A stretch of DNA of 45,248 nt. It comes from Pseudomonadota bacterium. GTDB lineage: Bacteria; Pseudomonadota; Gammaproteobacteria; Halothiobacillales; Halothiobacillaceae. Shown here piece by piece: positions 14,425-25,589 of this stretch. The stretch's first letter is position 1; each line of letters starts with the position of its first letter. Under the pieces are notes generated by a model, which did not search any database, had not been told where the DNA came from, and saw nothing but the letters and a program-made list of their open reading frames with translations. The position numbers and the translations under genes were made by a program. The stretch covers positions 1 to 45,248 of the forward strand of contig JAJYPA010000015.1 of the NCBI GenBank assembly GCA_021795795.1. The letters are read 5' to 3'.

Positions 14425-14907
14425 TCAGTAACGGGCCACTTCAGGGAAGCGCTCGATCATTTCTTCGGCGCTCTTGACCAGCTTTTCGCCTTCCTCGGCC
14501 AGCTTTTCCATGGTCGGAAAACCGAAGCGGTGCACGTCACGCAATTGCTTGTTGATGACGATCAGGCGACCGGCGGTCAGGATCATCCGACCGAAGCCTT
14601 CGTGACTCATCTTCATCATGGGTGACACCATCACGCCAGTGGCGCGTTCGGTCGCTAGGCCGACGGCGTTGTAGAAGAGTTCGAGCCGCCAGAGCACTTC
14701 AGGGTCGGGGTCGCCGATGATCGGCATGGCCTTGCGTGCCTCCTTGTCGATGACATAGGGTGCCAGCAATTCCTCGTCGGATTTCTTTTCCCAGGTGCCA
14801 TAGCTATCCTGGGCGCGCCACTGCTTGACCAGTTCACGGATGAACAGGGTTTCCATCGGTGGTGCGGCAGTCGCTGCGGCAACGGCTTCGGTAGTGGGTT
14901 CAGACAT
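14425..14907 (-). CDS. NifX-associated protein (DUF269)
   Basis: The 160-residue protein matches the NifX-associated family: [19 protein letters not shown] near the start, then [15 protein letters not shown] and [20 protein letters not shown] with FGF. It is found almost only in nif operons and thought to help FeMo-co assembly. It overlaps the nifX stop region by 8 bp, so the two are translationally coupled. Confidence 0.92.
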   Translation of the reverse strand: MSEPTTEAVAAATAAPPMETLFIRELVKQWRAQDSYGTWEKKSDEELLAPYVIDKEARKAMPIIGDPDPEVLWRLELFYNAVGLATERATGVMVSPMMKMSHEGFGRMILTAGRLIVINKQLRDVHRFGFPTMEKLAEEGEKLVKSAEEMIERFPEVARY

Positions 14908-15313
14908 GGGTTAATTCCTCTTCGTCAAAATCGAGTGAAACGTCCTGGCCTTTACGCAATGCCTTGCGTAACCAGGGCGGTGGCGCATCGCGCAAAACGG
15001 TCTGCAACTTGTTCAGAATGTCGTCGATCGCTTCAGGCTCGTTCACCTTGATGGGGTGGATCTTGTAGGCGATGACCCGAGCGGCACCCGAACCACCGAT
15101 GGCGGCAACGTAGAGGATCGCGCAGTCCTTGATGGCTTCGAGTTTCGGGGCGAGTTTGTCTTCGTTACCGTCTTCGGCCAGTTCGCCATCAAATTGCACG
15201 GCTTCCAGAAACTCGTGACCGCTCTCGTTTACTTCGTAGATGGCGATCTGCTTTGCCCAGCCAAAATGGGCATCGACTCTTTTCATGTCTTGGGTGGCAA
15301 ATGCGACTTTCAT
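14900..15313 (-). CDS. nifX: NifX, FeMo-co precursor carrier
   Basis: The 137-residue protein starts [20 protein letters not shown], the opening of the NifX/NafY/NifB-C-terminal cofactor-binding domain, with the histidine in DAHFG in its conserved place and [12 protein letters not shown] later. NifX holds NifB-co and the precursor during transfer to NifEN. GGGAGGG lies 3 nt before the ATG at 15313; the extension to 15445 runs into nifN and is rejected. It is 52 bp after nifN. Confidence 0.94.
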   Translation of the reverse strand: MKVAFATQDMKRVDAHFGWAKQIAIYEVNESGHEFLEAVQFDGELAEDGNEDKLAPKLEAIKDCAILYVAAIGGSGAARVIAYKIHPIKVNEPEAIDDILNKLQTVLRDAPPPWLRKALRKGQDVSLDFDEEELTHV

Positions 15314-15365
15314 AGTCCCTCCCGGGTGCAGTCGTGTTGAAAAATCCGAGCTGGCGTCTGCGTTC

Positions 15366-16727
15366 TTAACTAAGCGCAAGCGGCGAACGTGCTGCATGGT
15401 ATGCCTCTGGCAATGGCCAACTGTCGGGGTGGTTTTCATGCTCATGAGCCATCAACAGATTACCGACCTCGAACAGCAGATCACGCGTACCCCGGTAGCC
15501 GACGGACATGCGATGGGTGGCGCCGAGCCGGTCGAAAATCGGCAGCCCCATGCGAACGAAGGGGATGTGCAGCCGTTCGGCGGCCTGCCGTCCATGCGAG
15601 GTAGTAATCAGAAGGTCACAGCCGAGGGCACGATTTTCCAGATCTTCCAGATCGCCGATGAGCACCTCATTGCAGGGCATCTGTTCCAGCAGCGGCGAAT
15701 GGGTTGTGGTTACCGCGGCGGCAATCTCGGCACCCATTTCTGTCAGCCAGGTTGCCAGCGTCCAGAGCAGGTCGGGTTCGGCGCCGATGGCGATCTTCTT
15801 GCCACCGAAGAAGAAGTGGCTGTCGAGCATGGCGTCCATGAGCTGGCTGCGCTGACGGCGATACTTGAGCGGCACGGGGCGGCCGCTGATCTGGCTCAGG
15901 CAATCGAGCAGCTGATCGTTGGGCTCAAGGCCGGTGAGGCGATCGAACAGGACATACGATTGCCCCGTCCGCGCCATTAACATTTCGGCAGCCGGGCGCA
16001 TCTGTTCACCCACGGCAATGGTTAGTTCGGCTGAACCCAGGTTGCGAATGGCATCCAGGCTCGTACCGCCCAGCGTGATGGGCGAGAAATCATCCGGAAT
16101 GTGCCCGTCCATTGAGCCGGACAGATCGGGTAGGATGGTCGGTTTCAGGCCGAAGGCTTCGCTCAGATCACGCAATTCCTCGATGTCGGCGACCGTCAGG
16201 TGCGAACCGACCAGAAAATTTACCGCGCCGGTCACGACAGGCACCCTAGGTTCGGCCAGTGACTGGATGATCTGGCTGACGGCCTTGCCCCAGCCATCCT
16301 GAAAGGCATCCTTGAAATCCGGCGTCGAGACGTACACCACTTGAAGATCGCCCAGCTCCGTGTGCTCGGCCATGAAAGTCTTGAGGTAACCGTCTACATC
16401 GTCGCCCTTCGTTTCGGTTACGCCGGTGGAGCAGATGCCGATAACCTTGGGTTTGGCTCTTTGATGAATACTCAGAATGGCCTTGCCGATGTTTTCCAGA
16501 CCACCCATCACCGTGGCCACTTCGCTCATGGCCGTGGTTTGCAGCGGGACGGATTCGCGAAAATGGCGGACAAACAGCACCATGCCGAAGGCAGTACAGC
16601 CCTGTGAACCGTGGAGCAGGGGCATGCAACCTTCCAATCCGAGAAAGGCGAGGGCGCCCCCAACCGGTTGACTCAACTTGAGCGGGTTGACCGTGCAGGC
16701 TTTGTGGGTGGTGTTGACGGTGCTCAT
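15366..16727 (-). CDS. nifN: NifN, FeMo-co assembly scaffold beta subunit
   Basis: The 453-residue NifK paralogue forms the NifE2N2 scaffold on which NifB-co matures. The N-terminus has KLSQPVGGALAFLGLEGCMP and HGSQGC, with C44 matching the cluster cysteine of Azotobacter NifN. The start codon overlaps the nifE stop (ATGA), so the subunits are made together. The length is normal. Confidence 0.96.
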   Translation of the reverse strand: MSTVNTTHKACTVNPLKLSQPVGGALAFLGLEGCMPLLHGSQGCTAFGMVLFVRHFRESVPLQTTAMSEVATVMGGLENIGKAILSIHQRAKPKVIGICSTGVTETKGDDVDGYLKTFMAEHTELGDLQVVYVSTPDFKDAFQDGWGKAVSQIIQSLAEPRVPVVTGAVNFLVGSHLTVADIEELRDLSEAFGLKPTILPDLSGSMDGHIPDDFSPITLGGTSLDAIRNLGSAELTIAVGEQMRPAAEMLMARTGQSYVLFDRLTGLEPNDQLLDCLSQISGRPVPLKYRRQRSQLMDAMLDSHFFFGGKKIAIGAEPDLLWTLATWLTEMGAEIAAAVTTTHSPLLEQMPCNEVLIGDLEDLENRALGCDLLITTSHGRQAAERLHIPFVRMGLPIFDRLGATHRMSVGYRGTRDLLFEVGNLLMAHEHENHPDSWPLPEAYHAARSPLALS

Positions 16728-18199
16728 GCCAGCACCTCCTGAGTCATTTGAGCCCTGCCTTGGTTGGCTTCGGTACTTGTGCTGATCGGGGCGGCTGCAT
16801 CCATATCCCGTTGGGCCGCTTCACGCGCATCCCAGGGCGCCGGCTTGCGCAGAAGGCTCCAGATCGGGTTGTATAGCGCGCGGTCGATCTGTTTCACCAA
16901 CTCGACCATGCCTTCATAGCCTGCGTAGGCGTGATGCCGTTCCTGGTTAATGTCCAGCCAAGGCGTGTTGGCCTTCAGTGCGACAAATTGGGTGCGTGCA
17001 CCGGACAGCATGATGTCGGCCTGCGCCTCGCTGAGCATTTTGTATATCTCGCGTGGGGTCATGTCGTCGATCATGTGAGCATCGTTCCCCATGATCTCGG
17101 TGATGCGATCCTTGTCTTCCTTGGTGGATTTTTTCACGCTGGTGCCAACCACGACCATGCCGACTTCCTGCAGGGCCGAAACTACCGACCAGGACTTCAC
17201 GCCACCGGTAATCAGCAGCACACGTTTGCCGCGCAGACGGTTTTCATAACCGGCCATCTGGGTCCAGGCACGGGCTTCTTCTAGCGCGATCAGGTGTTCG
17301 GTCCGGGCCAGCAATTCCTCGGGGGCGCCTTGCTGCACCAGTAGCCGCGCGATTTGACGCAGCGATTCGCTGGAATCGGAAATGCCATAGAACGAGCCTT
17401 CGAAGAAGGGGATGCCGTAGCGCTCTTCCATCTTGCGGGCGATATTGATCATCGCTTTGGAGCACACCATCATGGCCGCCTTCGCGCGGTGCGACTGGGC
17501 GACTTCGTGGTATTTGGCGTCGCCGCTGATGCAGGACAGGATGCGGATGCCCAGTGTGTCGAGCAGGGGTTTGATCTGCCAGAGTTCGCCCGCGAGGTTG
17601 TATTCCCCGATGATGTTGATGTCGTAGGGCGTCGTGAATTCGGGTTCTTCCGTGCCGATCACGTAATCGAGCAGGGCTTCACCGGCAAGTTTGTTGCCGA
17701 GGTTCTTGCTGCCGACGAATCCCGGTGCATTCACAGGGATGACCGGCTTGTCGAACTTCGCGGACGCCGCCTTGCAAACCGCCTCAATATCGTCGCCGAT
17801 CATGGCGGGCACGCAGGTCTGGTAGACGAAGACGGCCGGCGGATCGTACTTGTCGATGATTTCCTTGATGGATTTGAACAGGTGTTTCTCGCCGCCGTAG
17901 ACCACATCCAGCTCGGTGATATCGGTGGTGAATCCGGTCCGGTAGAGTTTGGATGCAGACGACTTCGAGCCGCGGTTGTCCCACGAGTTGCCCTCGCAGG
18001 CGATGGGGCCGTGGACCAGGTGTGCGACGTCCGTCAGTGGCTGCAACGCAATCTTGGCGCCATCGAAGGCACAGCCTCCGGCGGCGGCACCCGGTTGCAA
18101 CTGTTTGGTACAGCCTTTCTTGCGTTCCTTGTCCGACTTGGACTGGTTCAGGTCGCAACCAGGCTCATTGAAGACTTCCAGGATTTTGTTCTGCAACAT
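16724..18199 (-). CDS. nifE: NifE, FeMo-co assembly scaffold alpha subunit
   Basis: The 491-residue NifD paralogue pairs with NifN. Cluster cysteines are at C43 (AAAGGCAFDG), C68 (HGPIACEGNSWDNRGS) and C129 (VYQTCVPAMIGDDI). The N-terminal extension with several cysteines (GCDLNQ, KKGCTKQLQPG) is typical for NifE. GGAGG lies 6 nt before the ATG at 18199; the ORF start at 18223 has no such site. It is the first gene after the [2Fe-2S] ferredoxin, from which a 112-bp spacer with a strong hairpin separates it. Confidence 0.96.
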   Translation of the reverse strand: MLQNKILEVFNEPGCDLNQSKSDKERKKGCTKQLQPGAAAGGCAFDGAKIALQPLTDVAHLVHGPIACEGNSWDNRGSKSSASKLYRTGFTTDITELDVVYGGEKHLFKSIKEIIDKYDPPAVFVYQTCVPAMIGDDIEAVCKAASAKFDKPVIPVNAPGFVGSKNLGNKLAGEALLDYVIGTEEPEFTTPYDINIIGEYNLAGELWQIKPLLDTLGIRILSCISGDAKYHEVAQSHRAKAAMMVCSKAMINIARKMEERYGIPFFEGSFYGISDSSESLRQIARLLVQQGAPEELLARTEHLIALEEARAWTQMAGYENRLRGKRVLLITGGVKSWSVVSALQEVGMVVVGTSVKKSTKEDKDRITEIMGNDAHMIDDMTPREIYKMLSEAQADIMLSGARTQFVALKANTPWLDINQERHHAYAGYEGMVELVKQIDRALYNPIWSLLRKPAPWDAREAAQRDMDAAAPISTSTEANQGRAQMTQEVLA

Positions 18200-18278
18200 C
18201 TTGTACCTCCAAACGGATACCACGTGTTCTCAATACAGCATCAGCGCCCGAGGCAATCTGTTGCTCCTGTTCAAATCC

Positions 18279-18298
18279 ATCGCGCCCAAGGGCGCGAT
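18279..18298. repeat. Perfect hairpin between the ferredoxin gene and nifE
   Basis: ATCGCGCCC and GGGCGCGAT pair perfectly around AA. It stands between the structural genes and the cofactor-assembly genes of one operon and has no T-run. It may protect the nifHDK message from 3' decay or lower read-through (inference). Confidence 0.6.
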
Positions 18299-18311
18299 CA
18301 AAACGTCATGT

Positions 18312-18659
18312 TTAAAATTGCACCAGCACATCCTCATCGCGGACGATGTACTGGCAGGCCAGACGCCACGGCGGCGGCATGTCATTGACCTCCGCGTCGG
18401 TAATCTGGGCTTGGGTGATTTTGCCGCTCAGTTTCAGCACGGTCTTTTCCTTCTCGGTCAGATGAATCGCCATAGGCGTCTTCTTACTCAATACGCTGAC
18501 CTGTACGGTGCAAGAGCCGCATTCGCCGTTTTCGCATTCAAAATGAACGGGAACGCTGTGCTCTTTGGCGACCGCCAGAAGTGTTCGGGTATCACCGGCA
18601 ATCGCATAGACCGTCAGGTCTTTCTTCATTGCCGGCGATGAAAATGTCACATTAGCCAT
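18312..18659 (-). CDS. [2Fe-2S] ferredoxin in the nif operon
   Basis: The 115-residue protein has the plant-type ferredoxin loop C42-x4-C47-x2-C50 (CENGECGSC) and the fourth ligand C102 in RLACQYIV. It is probably an electron donor to nitrogenase or to FeMo-co assembly, comparable to the nif-linked FdxD. AGAGG lies before the ATG at 18659, while the longer frame to 18713 lacks a site. It lies 71 bp after nifK. Confidence 0.92.
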   Translation of the reverse strand: MANVTFSSPAMKKDLTVYAIAGDTRTLLAVAKEHSVPVHFECENGECGSCTVQVSVLSKKTPMAIHLTEKEKTVLKLSGKITQAQITDAEVNDMPPPWRLACQYIVRDEDVLVQF

Positions 18660-18730
18660 GTGAAACCTCTTGTTTGGTGAAAAGCAGGCTTCGTGCGGGC
18701 TGATGCCCCACACGGACCTGCTTCTGATGC

Positions 18731-20290
18731 TTAACGAATGATGTCGTAGCTGTAGTCGGTCTTCGCGACGATGTTCGTGTTTTTGTCCATCTCATCGAAG
18801 ATCTTGTCGAGAATCTTGACGAGCACGTTCATGCCGCCCTGATAGCCCCAGATCGGGTAACGATGATGGTGATGGCGATCAAAGATCGGGAAGCCCATGC
18901 GGATCAGCGGCGTGCCGGTATCGCGTTCGAGATACTTACCGTAGGTGTTGCCGATCAGGAAGTCCACCGGCTCGGTGAACAGGAGGCTGCGCATGTGCCA
19001 CAGATCCTTGCCCGCATAGACATGACAGTCTTTGCCGAACGGAGAACCATCGAACAGCGCCTGAACCTTGGCGGCCCAGTCCTTGTTGCCGTTGGTGGCC
19101 AGGACGTGGGTCGGTTCCGCGCCGAGTTCCAGCAGGAAGGCAGTCACGCCGAGGCACATGTCCGGGTCGCCGTAGATGGCGAACTTCTTGCCGTGCAGAT
19201 GCGCGGTAGAGTCGGCGATGGCATCCACGAGGCGGCCACGCTCTTTTTCGAGTTCCGCAGGGATTTCCTTACCGGTCATTTTCGACAGGGCCATCAGGAG
19301 TTGGTCCGTGCCGACGACGCCGATTGGCGAGTTCAGGGCAACGACTTCCTGGCCGTGCTCGGCAATGAAGGGCAGAGTTTTCTCGGTGCAGAATTCCTGC
19401 ATGGAGATAGTCCCGACAGCGTTCAGTGCAGCCGCAGTGGCTTCCAGCGTGGTGCCGCCATCGTACATGCGGAATTTACCATCGGTTGGTGTATCGAACA
19501 CATCGCTGGTATCGGCCAGAACAGTGTGCTCAATGCCCATCAGGTTCAGGATGCGCTTGAGTTCGCGGGTGTTGCCAACGGTGTAACCGTCGAAGCCGCC
19601 GATGATGTTGACCGAGTTGTTCGGTACACGCTTCAGCACTTCGGTCGTTCCAGCCTTGCCATCCCAGAAGTGTTGCAGGACGCCCTTGAGCGCATTGTCG
19701 TAGCCGGTGACGTGGCTGCCGACGAAAGCCGGGGTGTGAGCGAAGGGAACGTCGTAGTCTTCCGGTACGCTGCCTTTTTCCTTGGCGGTCTTGATAAAGG
19801 CGTTCAGATCGTCGCCAATAACCTCGGCCATGCAGGTCGTGGAAACCGCAATCATCTTGGGCTTGTACATGTTGTAGGTGTTGGCCAGACCATCAATCAT
19901 GTTGTTCAGGCCACCGAATACCGCGGCATCTTCTGTCATTGAAGACGATACGCAGGAGCTGGGCTCCTTGAAGTGGCGGCTCAGGTGGCTGCGGTAGTAG
20001 GCCACGCAACCTTGTGAACCGTGCACGAACGGCATGGTGTTCTCGAAGCCCACCGCTGCGAACACGGCACCCAGTGGCTGGCAGGCCTTGGCCGGGTTGA
20101 CGGTGAGGGCTTCGCGGGCGAAATTCTTTTCCCGGTAATCCCAAGTCTTGGTCCAGTCCTTGATCTGTACCAGTCGCTCCTCGGGTTCGGCGAATTCGTA
20201 GTTTTCTTTCTTGTCCTTGAACATCTCGACGTATTCCGGCTCGCGGAACAGTTCGAAGTGATCAAGCACCTTCTCTGCATTTTGACTCAT
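18731..20290 (-). CDS. nifK: Nitrogenase MoFe protein beta subunit NifK
   Basis: The 519-residue subunit of dinitrogenase has P-cluster cysteines C70, C95 and C153 ([30 protein letters not shown]), at exactly the Azotobacter vinelandii numbers, and Ser/Met context consistent with an active P-cluster. Length is normal, without insertions that would point to Vnf or Anf types. A 90-bp spacer after nifD contains small hairpins. It works as an alpha2beta2 tetramer in the cytoplasm. Confidence 0.98.
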   Translation of the reverse strand: MSQNAEKVLDHFELFREPEYVEMFKDKKENYEFAEPEERLVQIKDWTKTWDYREKNFAREALTVNPAKACQPLGAVFAAVGFENTMPFVHGSQGCVAYYRSHLSRHFKEPSSCVSSSMTEDAAVFGGLNNMIDGLANTYNMYKPKMIAVSTTCMAEVIGDDLNAFIKTAKEKGSVPEDYDVPFAHTPAFVGSHVTGYDNALKGVLQHFWDGKAGTTEVLKRVPNNSVNIIGGFDGYTVGNTRELKRILNLMGIEHTVLADTSDVFDTPTDGKFRMYDGGTTLEATAAALNAVGTISMQEFCTEKTLPFIAEHGQEVVALNSPIGVVGTDQLLMALSKMTGKEIPAELEKERGRLVDAIADSTAHLHGKKFAIYGDPDMCLGVTAFLLELGAEPTHVLATNGNKDWAAKVQALFDGSPFGKDCHVYAGKDLWHMRSLLFTEPVDFLIGNTYGKYLERDTGTPLIRMGFPIFDRHHHHRYPIWGYQGGMNVLVKILDKIFDEMDKNTNIVAKTDYSYDIIR

Positions 20291-20380
20291 GGCTTCATTC
20301 CTCTTTGATCAAAGGGCGGCAGTTGTCCACCCGAACAGTGGCGGACGCGAATCCGCCGCCTCTTACCTGTTTCCAGACGC

Positions 20381-21832
20381 CTATTTCCAAGGCGTCTTGG
20401 TTAATTTCCAGACCGGATTGTTGATGGCCATGTCCATATCCCGGGCGAAGATCGCGAAACCGTCGTAGCCGTGATAAGGGCCTGAGTAATCCCAGGAGTG
20501 CATCTGACGGAAGGGCACGCCCATTTTCTGGAAGACGTACTTTTCCTTGATGCCGGAGCCAACGAGATCGGGTTGAACCGCTTCGACGAACTTCTCGAAT
20601 TCGTAACCGTTCACGTCGTCATAGATCAGGGTGCTGTCTTTGACGTAGTGCGTGGTGCGCTGGTAATCGTCGTTGTGACCGAACTCGTAGCCGGTGCCGA
20701 CCACTTCCATGCCCAGATCTTCATACGCGCCAATCACATGGCGAGGGCGCAGACCACCGACATACAACATGACGGTCTTGCCTTCGAGGCGCGGGCGATA
20801 ACGTGCGATGACGTCGTCGACGAGCTTGCGGTACTTGGCGATGACTTTCTCGGCACCTTCCTTGATCTTGTCGTCAAAGTGGCTGGCGATTTCGCGCAGG
20901 GAGGCTTCGATTTTGCTCGGGCCGAAGAAGTTGTATTCCACCCAGGGAATTCCGTATTTCTCTTCCATGTGGCGAGAGATGTAGTTCATCGAGCGGTAGC
21001 AGTGCAGGATGTTCAATTTCGCTTTCGGGGTGTTTTCAAGCTCGGCAATACTGCCGTCGCCAGACCACTGGGCAATCACGCGCAGGCCCATTTCTTCGAG
21101 CAGGATGCGGGAAGACCAGGCGTCGCCACCGATGTTGTAGTCACCGATGATGGCGACGTCATACGGGGTTGTCTTGAATTCCGGATGCTTGTCTTCGGCT
21201 TTGTCGAAAACGTAATCGCGGATCGTGTCGTTGGCGATGTGGTGCCCCAGCGACTGGGAAACGCCACGGAAGCCTTCGCAACGTACAGGTACGATGGTCT
21301 TGCCGCCGAATTCCTTCGACTTCTTCTTGGATACCGCTTCGATGTCGTCACCGATCAGACCGATCGGGCACTCAGATTGCACGGTAATGCCATGGTTGAG
21401 CGGGAACAGTTCTTCAATCTCGTCCATGATCTTTTCGAGCTTCTTGTCGCCACCGAACACGATGTCCTTTTCCTGGAAATCGGAGGTGAACTGCATGGTG
21501 CCGAACGAATCCACACCGGTGGTACCGATGTAATAGTTGCGACGCGATGCCCATGAATACTGGCCGCAGCCCACCGGGCCGTGACTGATGTGAATCATGT
21601 CTTTGATTGGGCCCCAGACCACGCCTTTGGACCCTGCATATGCACAGCCACGGATGGTCATCACGCCCGGAATGGATTTGATGTTGGATTTAACGCTGCA
21701 GTCTGGTTTACCTTCTTCATAGGTATTGAGATGCTTGGCGCGCCGTTTTGCCGTTTTTTCGGGATAAACCTTGAGGACTTCCTCAATCAGTTCCCGGTTA
21801 CGGACTTTTGCCTCTTCAGCGGTCAGACTCAT
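20381..21832 (-). CDS. nifD: Nitrogenase MoFe protein alpha subunit NifD
   Basis: The 483-residue catalytic subunit carries the P-cluster cysteines C63, C89 and C155 and the FeMo-co environment: Gln193 and His197 in [12 protein letters not shown] (Azotobacter Q191/H195), the cofactor cysteine in [12 protein letters not shown] and the cofactor histidine in [14 protein letters not shown]. These mark it as molybdenum type. No C-terminal truncation is seen. It reduces N2 using electrons from NifH through NifK's P-cluster. Confidence 0.98.
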   Translation of the reverse strand: MSLTAEEAKVRNRELIEEVLKVYPEKTAKRRAKHLNTYEEGKPDCSVKSNIKSIPGVMTIRGCAYAGSKGVVWGPIKDMIHISHGPVGCGQYSWASRRNYYIGTTGVDSFGTMQFTSDFQEKDIVFGGDKKLEKIMDEIEELFPLNHGITVQSECPIGLIGDDIEAVSKKKSKEFGGKTIVPVRCEGFRGVSQSLGHHIANDTIRDYVFDKAEDKHPEFKTTPYDVAIIGDYNIGGDAWSSRILLEEMGLRVIAQWSGDGSIAELENTPKAKLNILHCYRSMNYISRHMEEKYGIPWVEYNFFGPSKIEASLREIASHFDDKIKEGAEKVIAKYRKLVDDVIARYRPRLEGKTVMLYVGGLRPRHVIGAYEDLGMEVVGTGYEFGHNDDYQRTTHYVKDSTLIYDDVNGYEFEKFVEAVQPDLVGSGIKEKYVFQKMGVPFRQMHSWDYSGPYHGYDGFAIFARDMDMAINNPVWKLTKTPWK

Positions 21833-21870
21833 GTTGACCTCCTCAATGTTTTCCTGAATGTCGATGAGTT

Positions 21871-21899
21871 GGGCGCCCCGGCCGAGGCTGGGACACCCC
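21871..21899. repeat. Imperfect stem-loop between nifH and nifD
   Basis: GGGCGCCCCGGCC and GGCTGGGACACCCC can fold with a GAG-side loop and two mismatches. Stem-loops at this place are known in other diazotrophs to stabilise the abundant nifH message; the role here is inferred. Confidence 0.45.
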
Positions 21900-21904
21900 G
21901 TGCC

Positions 21905-23014
<1,110 letters not shown>

Positions 23015-23099
23015 TCATCTGATCCTAGTCAACCCGGATGTGTACCCATTGATCTTCATCAGCACCAGATTGCGCTAAGTCATCGGTTTTTCAGTGTGT

Positions 23100-23115
23100 T
23101 GTCGGTACTCATACC
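23100..23115. promoter_or_regulatory. Near-consensus NifA site for the draT-nifA operon
   Basis: TGT-CGGTACTCAT-ACC differs from TGT-N10-ACA by the last base only. It is centred about 104 bp before the expected start from the plus-strand sigma-54 promoter at 23184, the same distance as for the two exact sites in this window. Confidence 0.5.
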
Positions 23116-23183
23116 TACCTGTCGAATCCCATTTTCATAGATATCTTTGTGTCTGTTGTTTTCGTTCACTCCACCGGTTCACA

Positions 23184-23199
23184 TGGCATAAAAGATGCA
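23184..23199 (+). promoter_or_regulatory. Sigma-54-type promoter of the draT-draG-nifO-nifA operon
   Basis: TGGCATAAAAGATGCA keeps GG and GC at the right spacing and departs from TGGCACGNNNNTTGCW at three positions. It would give a leader of about 130 nt before the pseudo-receiver gene. Confidence 0.6.
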
Positions 23200-23338
23200 T
23201 AGCTAGTCGTTGGGAAAGTTCATCAACCCGTCCTGAATAGAGGCTCTCTACAAATCAAAGCTTTCTTGTTGAGTTCGTGGACGGGTGATCTTGAAGACAG
23301 GGCTGAAGATTCCAGCACAGTCAATGAGGAGCAGACAT

Positions 23339-23716
23339 ATGCAGATCGGCGTTGATTGCAACCTGGCGGTGGGAAACCGACGAATCTTTGTCGTGACGAC
23401 GGATGAAATCGCCCGTATGGCCGTGCAGTTCATGCTGCATGACGAATATGAGACGCATGAGTTCGGTTCGTTGGAAGCGGCTGAAGTAAAAGCTGGCGAT
23501 TGGCCGCCCGATCTTCTGATCGTGGGCGCGGAATTACTGTCGGATCATGACGTCATCCGCCCTGAGCCGGTGCTGTCACGCTTCCCCAAAGCCAGGTTGC
23601 TGTTGCTGGCTGACGCGTCGATCAAGTCGGCGAATGGTGTTGAAGAAATCGCCTGTCTGCAGATGCCTTTGAGGCTGGAAGTGGTTCGGTCGGCGGTGGC
23701 GAATGAGTTGCTGTAG
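23339..23716 (+). CDS. Pseudo-receiver (response-regulator-like) protein upstream of draT
   Basis: The 125-residue protein has the alternating strand-helix pattern of a CheY-like receiver: RRIFVVTTDEIARMAVQFML at the start, PDLLIVGAELL at the place of strand 3, ARLLLLADAS for strand 4 and CLQMPLRLEVVRSAV for the end. The phospho-accepting Asp is replaced by Gly (LLIVGAEL), and the conserved Lys by Gln. It therefore cannot be phosphorylated in the usual way. There is no output domain. AGGAG lies 7 nt before the ATG. Its stop shares one base with the GTG of draT. A protein-protein role in DraT/DraG or NifA control is inferred. Confidence 0.75.
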   Translation: MQIGVDCNLAVGNRRIFVVTTDEIARMAVQFMLHDEYETHEFGSLEAAEVKAGDWPPDLLIVGAELLSDHDVIRPEPVLSRFPKARLLLLADASIKSANGVEEIACLQMPLRLEVVRSAVANELL

Positions 23717-24564
23717 TGACGGCCGAAACGCCAGGACAACGCTATCGAAGACGTGTCGGAGATAACTCCGTACAGAATGCACAGAATATGGGGAGCAATC
23801 TGGTTGGGTTGCCAACCGGGCTGCTGATGGGGGCCGATTTTAATGCCTTTCCCTTGCCGCTGCACATTGCCGGTACAAGGGAAACACATGCGGCACTGTT
23901 TTCCGCTCTGGCGGAGACGACGGATCAGGAATCGGCGGGCTTGTGCTTTCAGCACTATCTGGAAGCGCAGTTTCCCACGGCCACCACACGCAGTGGCGAT
24001 GATGCCAGACGGTTTCGGGCCCAGTATCTGCGGTTGCTGCACGGCTGGGGGTTCGACAGCAACTCACCGGAAGGTGCGGTGCTGAAAGCCTGGGTAGAGA
24101 GTCGTTTCGGGATTCCCGCGACCTTCCATAAGGCGGTGATTGGTCGATATGGCAGCCCGGCGTGGCAGCAATATGTAATGGACAAGACGTCCTCGCGATT
24201 CGACAACAATGCGATTCGTCTGCAACTGGACCTGTTGTTCGAATTCGCACAATGGTTTTTACGTCATTTCGCTGCGACGGGGCAGCGACATGTACGACTG
24301 TATCGCGGCACAAACGATTTTGCCGAACACCCGATGATTTCCCGGATCGACGCGCACCATGGCGTGATCCGGTTGAACAATCTGGTGTCGTTTACCCGGG
24401 ATCGCGGGATCGCGGACGAGTTCGGCGACATCATCCTCGAGGTGGAGGTGCCGCTGGTGAAAGTGCTTTTTTTCAATGGCTTGATTCCCTGCCATCCCTT
24501 GAAAGGCGAGTCGGAATATCTGGTCATTGGTGGGGACTATGCCGTCCGCATGGATTATTACTGA
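23716..24564 (+). CDS. draT: DraT, NAD+-dinitrogenase-reductase ADP-ribosyltransferase
   Basis: The 282-residue enzyme transfers ADP-ribose from NAD+ to the NifH arginine and switches nitrogenase off upon ammonium or darkness/energy loss. The R-S-E triad of the ADP-ribosyltransferase fold can be seen: R197 in VRLYRGTND, S225 in NNLVSFT and E267 in GESEYLV. It starts with GTG that overlaps the preceding stop codon by one base, so translation is coupled to the pseudo-receiver gene. Its target residue is present in NifH (R103). Confidence 0.93.
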   Translation: MTAETPGQRYRRRVGDNSVQNAQNMGSNLVGLPTGLLMGADFNAFPLPLHIAGTRETHAALFSALAETTDQESAGLCFQHYLEAQFPTATTRSGDDARRFRAQYLRLLHGWGFDSNSPEGAVLKAWVESRFGIPATFHKAVIGRYGSPAWQQYVMDKTSSRFDNNAIRLQLDLLFEFAQWFLRHFAATGQRHVRLYRGTNDFAEHPMISRIDAHHGVIRLNNLVSFTRDRGIADEFGDIILEVEVPLVKVLFFNGLIPCHPLKGESEYLVIGGDYAVRMDYY

Positions 24565-24622
24565 ATCCATGCGACTCATGCGCTGGCTGATTTTACGTGG
24601 GCCGTTGGCCGGGAGGTAACCC

Positions 24623-25573
24623 ATGGAGAATACATTGCGAGACCGGGCCTTGGGCGCCTATTTGGGACTGGCCGTGGGTGATGCGCTCGGTGCGACCGTT
24701 GAGTTCATGGTGCCGCGCGAGATCCAGGCGGAATATGGTGTTCATCAACATATGATCGGTGGCGGCTGGCTGCGCCTTAAACCGGGCGAAGTGACCGACG
24801 ACACTCAGATGAGCCTGGCGCTAGGCGATAGCATCCTGGCGGGTGCGGAGTGGTCGCTCCAAAGGTTTGCGAACGGCATGGCGGCATGGCTCAAGAGCAA
24901 TCCGGTGGATGTGGGCAATACCTGCCGCCGTGGGATTCGCCGCTATCTGGTGGAACAAAGCCTTGAAGGCACCTATTCGGAATGGGATGCGGGCAATGGA
25001 GCGGCTGTGCGGAATTTGCCTGCCGTGCTGGCGACGCTGGACGACGAGTCCGCCTTCGAACATATCAGCCTGGCGCAAGCCCATTTCACGCATCACAACA
25101 TGCTTTCGGACGCCGCGATTCTGTCGATGGGGCGGATGACGCGCCGACTGCTCCAAGGGGGCAATCTCTCTGATGTGGCGTCATTGGCTCAGAAACTGGT
25201 TGATCAACATCGCGAGTTTCGTTATGAACCGTACAACGGGTTATCGAGCGCCTATGTCGTTGATACGGTCAATACCGTGCTGCACTATGTGCTGTCGACG
25301 AATAGCTTCAAGGATTGCTTGATTGCCATCGTGAATCAGGGGGGCGATGCCGATTCGACCGGCGCCTTGGGCGGCATGTTGGCCGGCGCCTATTACGGCG
25401 TTTCAGCCATACCTCGCGAGTGGCTCAGGCAATTGCGGCCGGAGATTCGATCAGCAATCCATGAACAAGTCGATGGTCTGTTGGCCTGGCGGGCCGGGGT
25501 GACTACGTCGAAATCCGCGGTGCAAACCACAGGGAGCCTGCCAATCCCTGCTGCTTGTGCGGCAACAGCCTGA
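24623..25573 (+). CDS. draG: DraG, ADP-ribosyl-dinitrogenase-reductase hydrolase
   Basis: The 316-residue Mn-dependent hydrolase removes ADP-ribose from NifH and reactivates it. Hallmarks are GLAVGDALGATVEF (15-28), the metal-binding TDDTQMSLA (58-66) and GGDADSTGALGGMLAGA near residue 240-256. Between lie HFTHHN and conserved helices of the ADP-ribosylglycohydrolase family. GGGAGG precedes the ATG. It follows draT by 58 bp. Confidence 0.95.
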   Translation: MENTLRDRALGAYLGLAVGDALGATVEFMVPREIQAEYGVHQHMIGGGWLRLKPGEVTDDTQMSLALGDSILAGAEWSLQRFANGMAAWLKSNPVDVGNTCRRGIRRYLVEQSLEGTYSEWDAGNGAAVRNLPAVLATLDDESAFEHISLAQAHFTHHNMLSDAAILSMGRMTRRLLQGGNLSDVASLAQKLVDQHREFRYEPYNGLSSAYVVDTVNTVLHYVLSTNSFKDCLIAIVNQGGDADSTGALGGMLAGAYYGVSAIPREWLRQLRPEIRSAIHEQVDGLLAWRAGVTTSKSAVQTTGSLPIPAACAATA

Positions 25574-25589
25574 AGGGGAGCAAGACACG

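Noticed and set aside
17354..18388. Long plus-strand frame opposite nifE (344 codons)
   Set aside because: It is a shadow of high-GC coding sequence on the other strand; NifE is certain there.
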